A stretch of DNA of 64,000 nucleotides, from contig JAJEKB010020897.1 in NCBI GenBank assembly GCA_022393335.1, positions 360,404-424,403 of the forward strand. The letters are read 5' to 3'. The notes beneath the pieces were generated by a model. The model made no database searches. It worked only from the letters and a program-made list of their open reading frames with translations, and was not told the DNA's origin. Every line of letters starts with the position of its first letter. Within the stretch, counting starts at the first letter, position 1. Source of the stretch: Macrotrachela quadricornifera (taxonomy: Eukaryota; Rotifera; Eurotatoria; Philodinida; Philodinidae). Positions 62,601 through 64,000 of this stretch are shown piece by piece. A program made the position numbers and the translations under genes.

Positions 62601-64000
62601 CATGCGGTACAGCTCCGATCCACATCTTATTTGCTGCAGAGAATGTCGGGATCTTATCTTTAACCAATGCGCTGTAGCATTGTTGACAGATATTACCAGT
62701 TTTGGTTGCAAAATTATATCCTTTTTTGTAGAAGACCATGTTAGACATACAGAAAGTGTTTGAATATTCATTTCCTTCTTTTAAAAGAGATTAGTATATA
62801 GCAGTTTATTCACTCGATTAAGATACTCACCTTGTGCGGCTTGCTGAAGCTCAGGAATAATATTCAAAAGGTCCCTATGACAAGAAAGCTTATCTAAGTG
62901 TGGAATATCTTGTAGAGCACATTCTGTCATTGTATTTGTATATGTTCGAATATTACAGCTAAGACATGTAGATTGTCGTAAATTTGACATAGACATATGG
63001 TTGGAAAAGTCTTGCAAGCAGTATTCTTTTAAGTGCGTTGGAATTGCTGTCGGCCAAACATATTCATCAAGCAAAGCTTGTTGTTCTTTTTCTAATATTT
63101 GTTGCTGCCGTTGCATATTGACAGTCTCGGTTGTTTGTCTTATGAATTGTTGTCTGTCCATTGATAGCGTCATTTTTGAATGCCGTTGAGAGTTATCTAA
63201 ACTTCCGCGCTGTCGCTGACTTCTACTTGATCGATCTCTCACTGATCGCTGTTGTTGGTCAGCAAGACGTATCTTTCGCTGATTATCACTTTCATTTTCT
63301 CTTGCGGCATGTTTCCATAGCCGATCACCGGCAAGACGTATCCGTTGCTGATCTTCAGTTTCATTTTCTCTAGCAGTTCGTTTCCGGAATCGATCGTTCG
63401 CAAGACGTATCTGTTGGTGATCTTCACTTTCATTTTCTCTAGTAGTTCGTCTCCGGGATCGATCGTTCGCGAGACGTATCTGTTGGTGATCTTCAGTTTC
63501 ATTTTCTCTAGTGGTTTGTTTCAGAAATCGATCGTTTGCAAGACGTATCTGTTGCTGATCTTCACTTTCATTTTCTCTTGAGACATGTTTTCGTAGTCGA
63601 TCGTAAGCAAGACGTTCTTTTCGTTGCTGTTCACCTTCCATAACTCTTTCTTGACGTTTTCGTTGAGCATTATAGCTTTCTAAACTTGATCGTATTTCAT
63701 CAGCCGATGTAATTGAAGTTTTATGCTTTCTGGCAATGTGAGGCGGTGAAAACTCGGGGCTTCGAACAGATGACACTTGGTTGTTTTTTATCGTTAGCTT
63801 TCGTGGAGTCTAAAAAGAGTAGGGTTCGATATTTTTATCTTTTTCTAGTTCACTCAGTTTAACATCTCACCTCTGGTGTTGCACAGACTCGCTCATTACT
63901 TTCAGTTCGATGGTTACGAGATTGTTGTATCAGTGGTACGAAGTGATTTGGACTCCAGACACCAGCACAACCTGGACGATTTTTTGTGGAAAGTTCATCT
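56632..64000 (-). CDS. Helitron Rep-helicase, nine exons in window, 5' end beyond the edge
   Basis: Exons 63871-64000 (partial), 62831-63809, 62567-62777, 62206-62507, 61967-62153, 60087-61918, 58527-59828, 57757-58472 and 56632-57489 join with consistent phases and no stop, giving over 2170 residues. The N-terminal part has 23-residue charged repeats and Cys motifs (CLSCNIRTYTNTMTEC, CQQCYSAL). Then comes the conserved Helitron N-terminal domain with KGNVITFMHNMPNIVTSLPL and REKIRTALLWLK. The Rep nuclease has the HUH motif in GSLHLHILIW and a two-tyrosine motif in YYITDYVTKS. A PIF1-type SF1B helicase ends the protein: Walker A GCGGTGKS, Walker B ILDEMSMV, FGDYIQYSPV and SITTHKSQGQT. Helitrons replicate by rolling circle from such a protein. 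Neither terminus (5' TC, 3' hairpin-CTRR) was located. All key residues are present, so recent activity is likely. Confidence 0.9.
63240..63612 (-). repeat. 69-bp coding tandem repeat in Helitron N-terminal region
   Basis: About five units encode 23-residue repeats of the form RENE(S/T)EDxQQIRLANDR followed by a basic stretch. The highly charged repeats are probably helical. The DNA units also produce long mirror-frame open frames on both strands, which are shadows. Confidence 0.85.

Noticed and set aside
63001..63581. ORFs on the plus strand and an alternative minus frame over the Helitron repeats
   Set aside because: Shadows created by the 69-bp coding repeat of the Helitron protein.

Overview
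The window reads as nuclear DNA of a small, AT-rich animal genome, most likely a bdelloid rotifer. Genes carry GT-AG introns that are mostly about 50-60 nt. Rhodopsin-type receptor, Argonaute, ADP-ribosyltransferase-like and Helitron sequences sit close together, and old transposon debris is frequent. The taxonomic call is inference; no rRNA, tRNA or mitochondrial marker was found.

Left part (1-29 kb). A dead mariner/Tc1-type transposase is followed by a four-exon secreted ML-domain (NPC2/GM2A-like) gene. Next is a 13-kb, 22-exon minus-strand gene (4662-17836) whose exon phases join without a break into a 1162-residue subtilisin-like protease. It has an N-terminal membrane anchor, a Thr/Ser-rich stalk, a propeptide, an S8 domain with a PA insert and a C-terminal Fn3-like region. 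One intron of it carries a TIR element with a 5-bp target duplication, filled with a 32-bp minisatellite. Then come diverged tandem repeats (19.6-22.5 kb), a decayed Argonaute PIWI region, a 962-bp Tc1-like foldback element and a three-exon secreted protein with two CS-alpha-beta (defensin-like) domains.

Middle (30-48.6 kb). Two hAT-like non-autonomous elements with perfect 8-bp target duplications are filled with GAAGTACAG-type repeats. They are followed by a retrotransposon integrase remnant, an intronless 7TM receptor, a two-exon ABCG transporter with a Cys-rich extracellular domain, an RBR ubiquitin ligase pseudogene, an ADP-ribosyltransferase-like remnant and an eight-exon gene encoding only the N-terminal WD40 propeller of beta'-COP.

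Right part (53.7-64 kb). A complete retrovirus/errantivirus-type envelope-like glycoprotein ORF and a 201-residue companion ORF stand without gag or pol. They lie directly 3' of, and on the same strand as, an apparently intact nine-exon Helitron Rep-helicase gene that runs off the right edge. Whether the envelope ORFs lie inside the Helitron boundary is the most interesting open question. The remaining stretches look like non-coding, AT-rich spacer.
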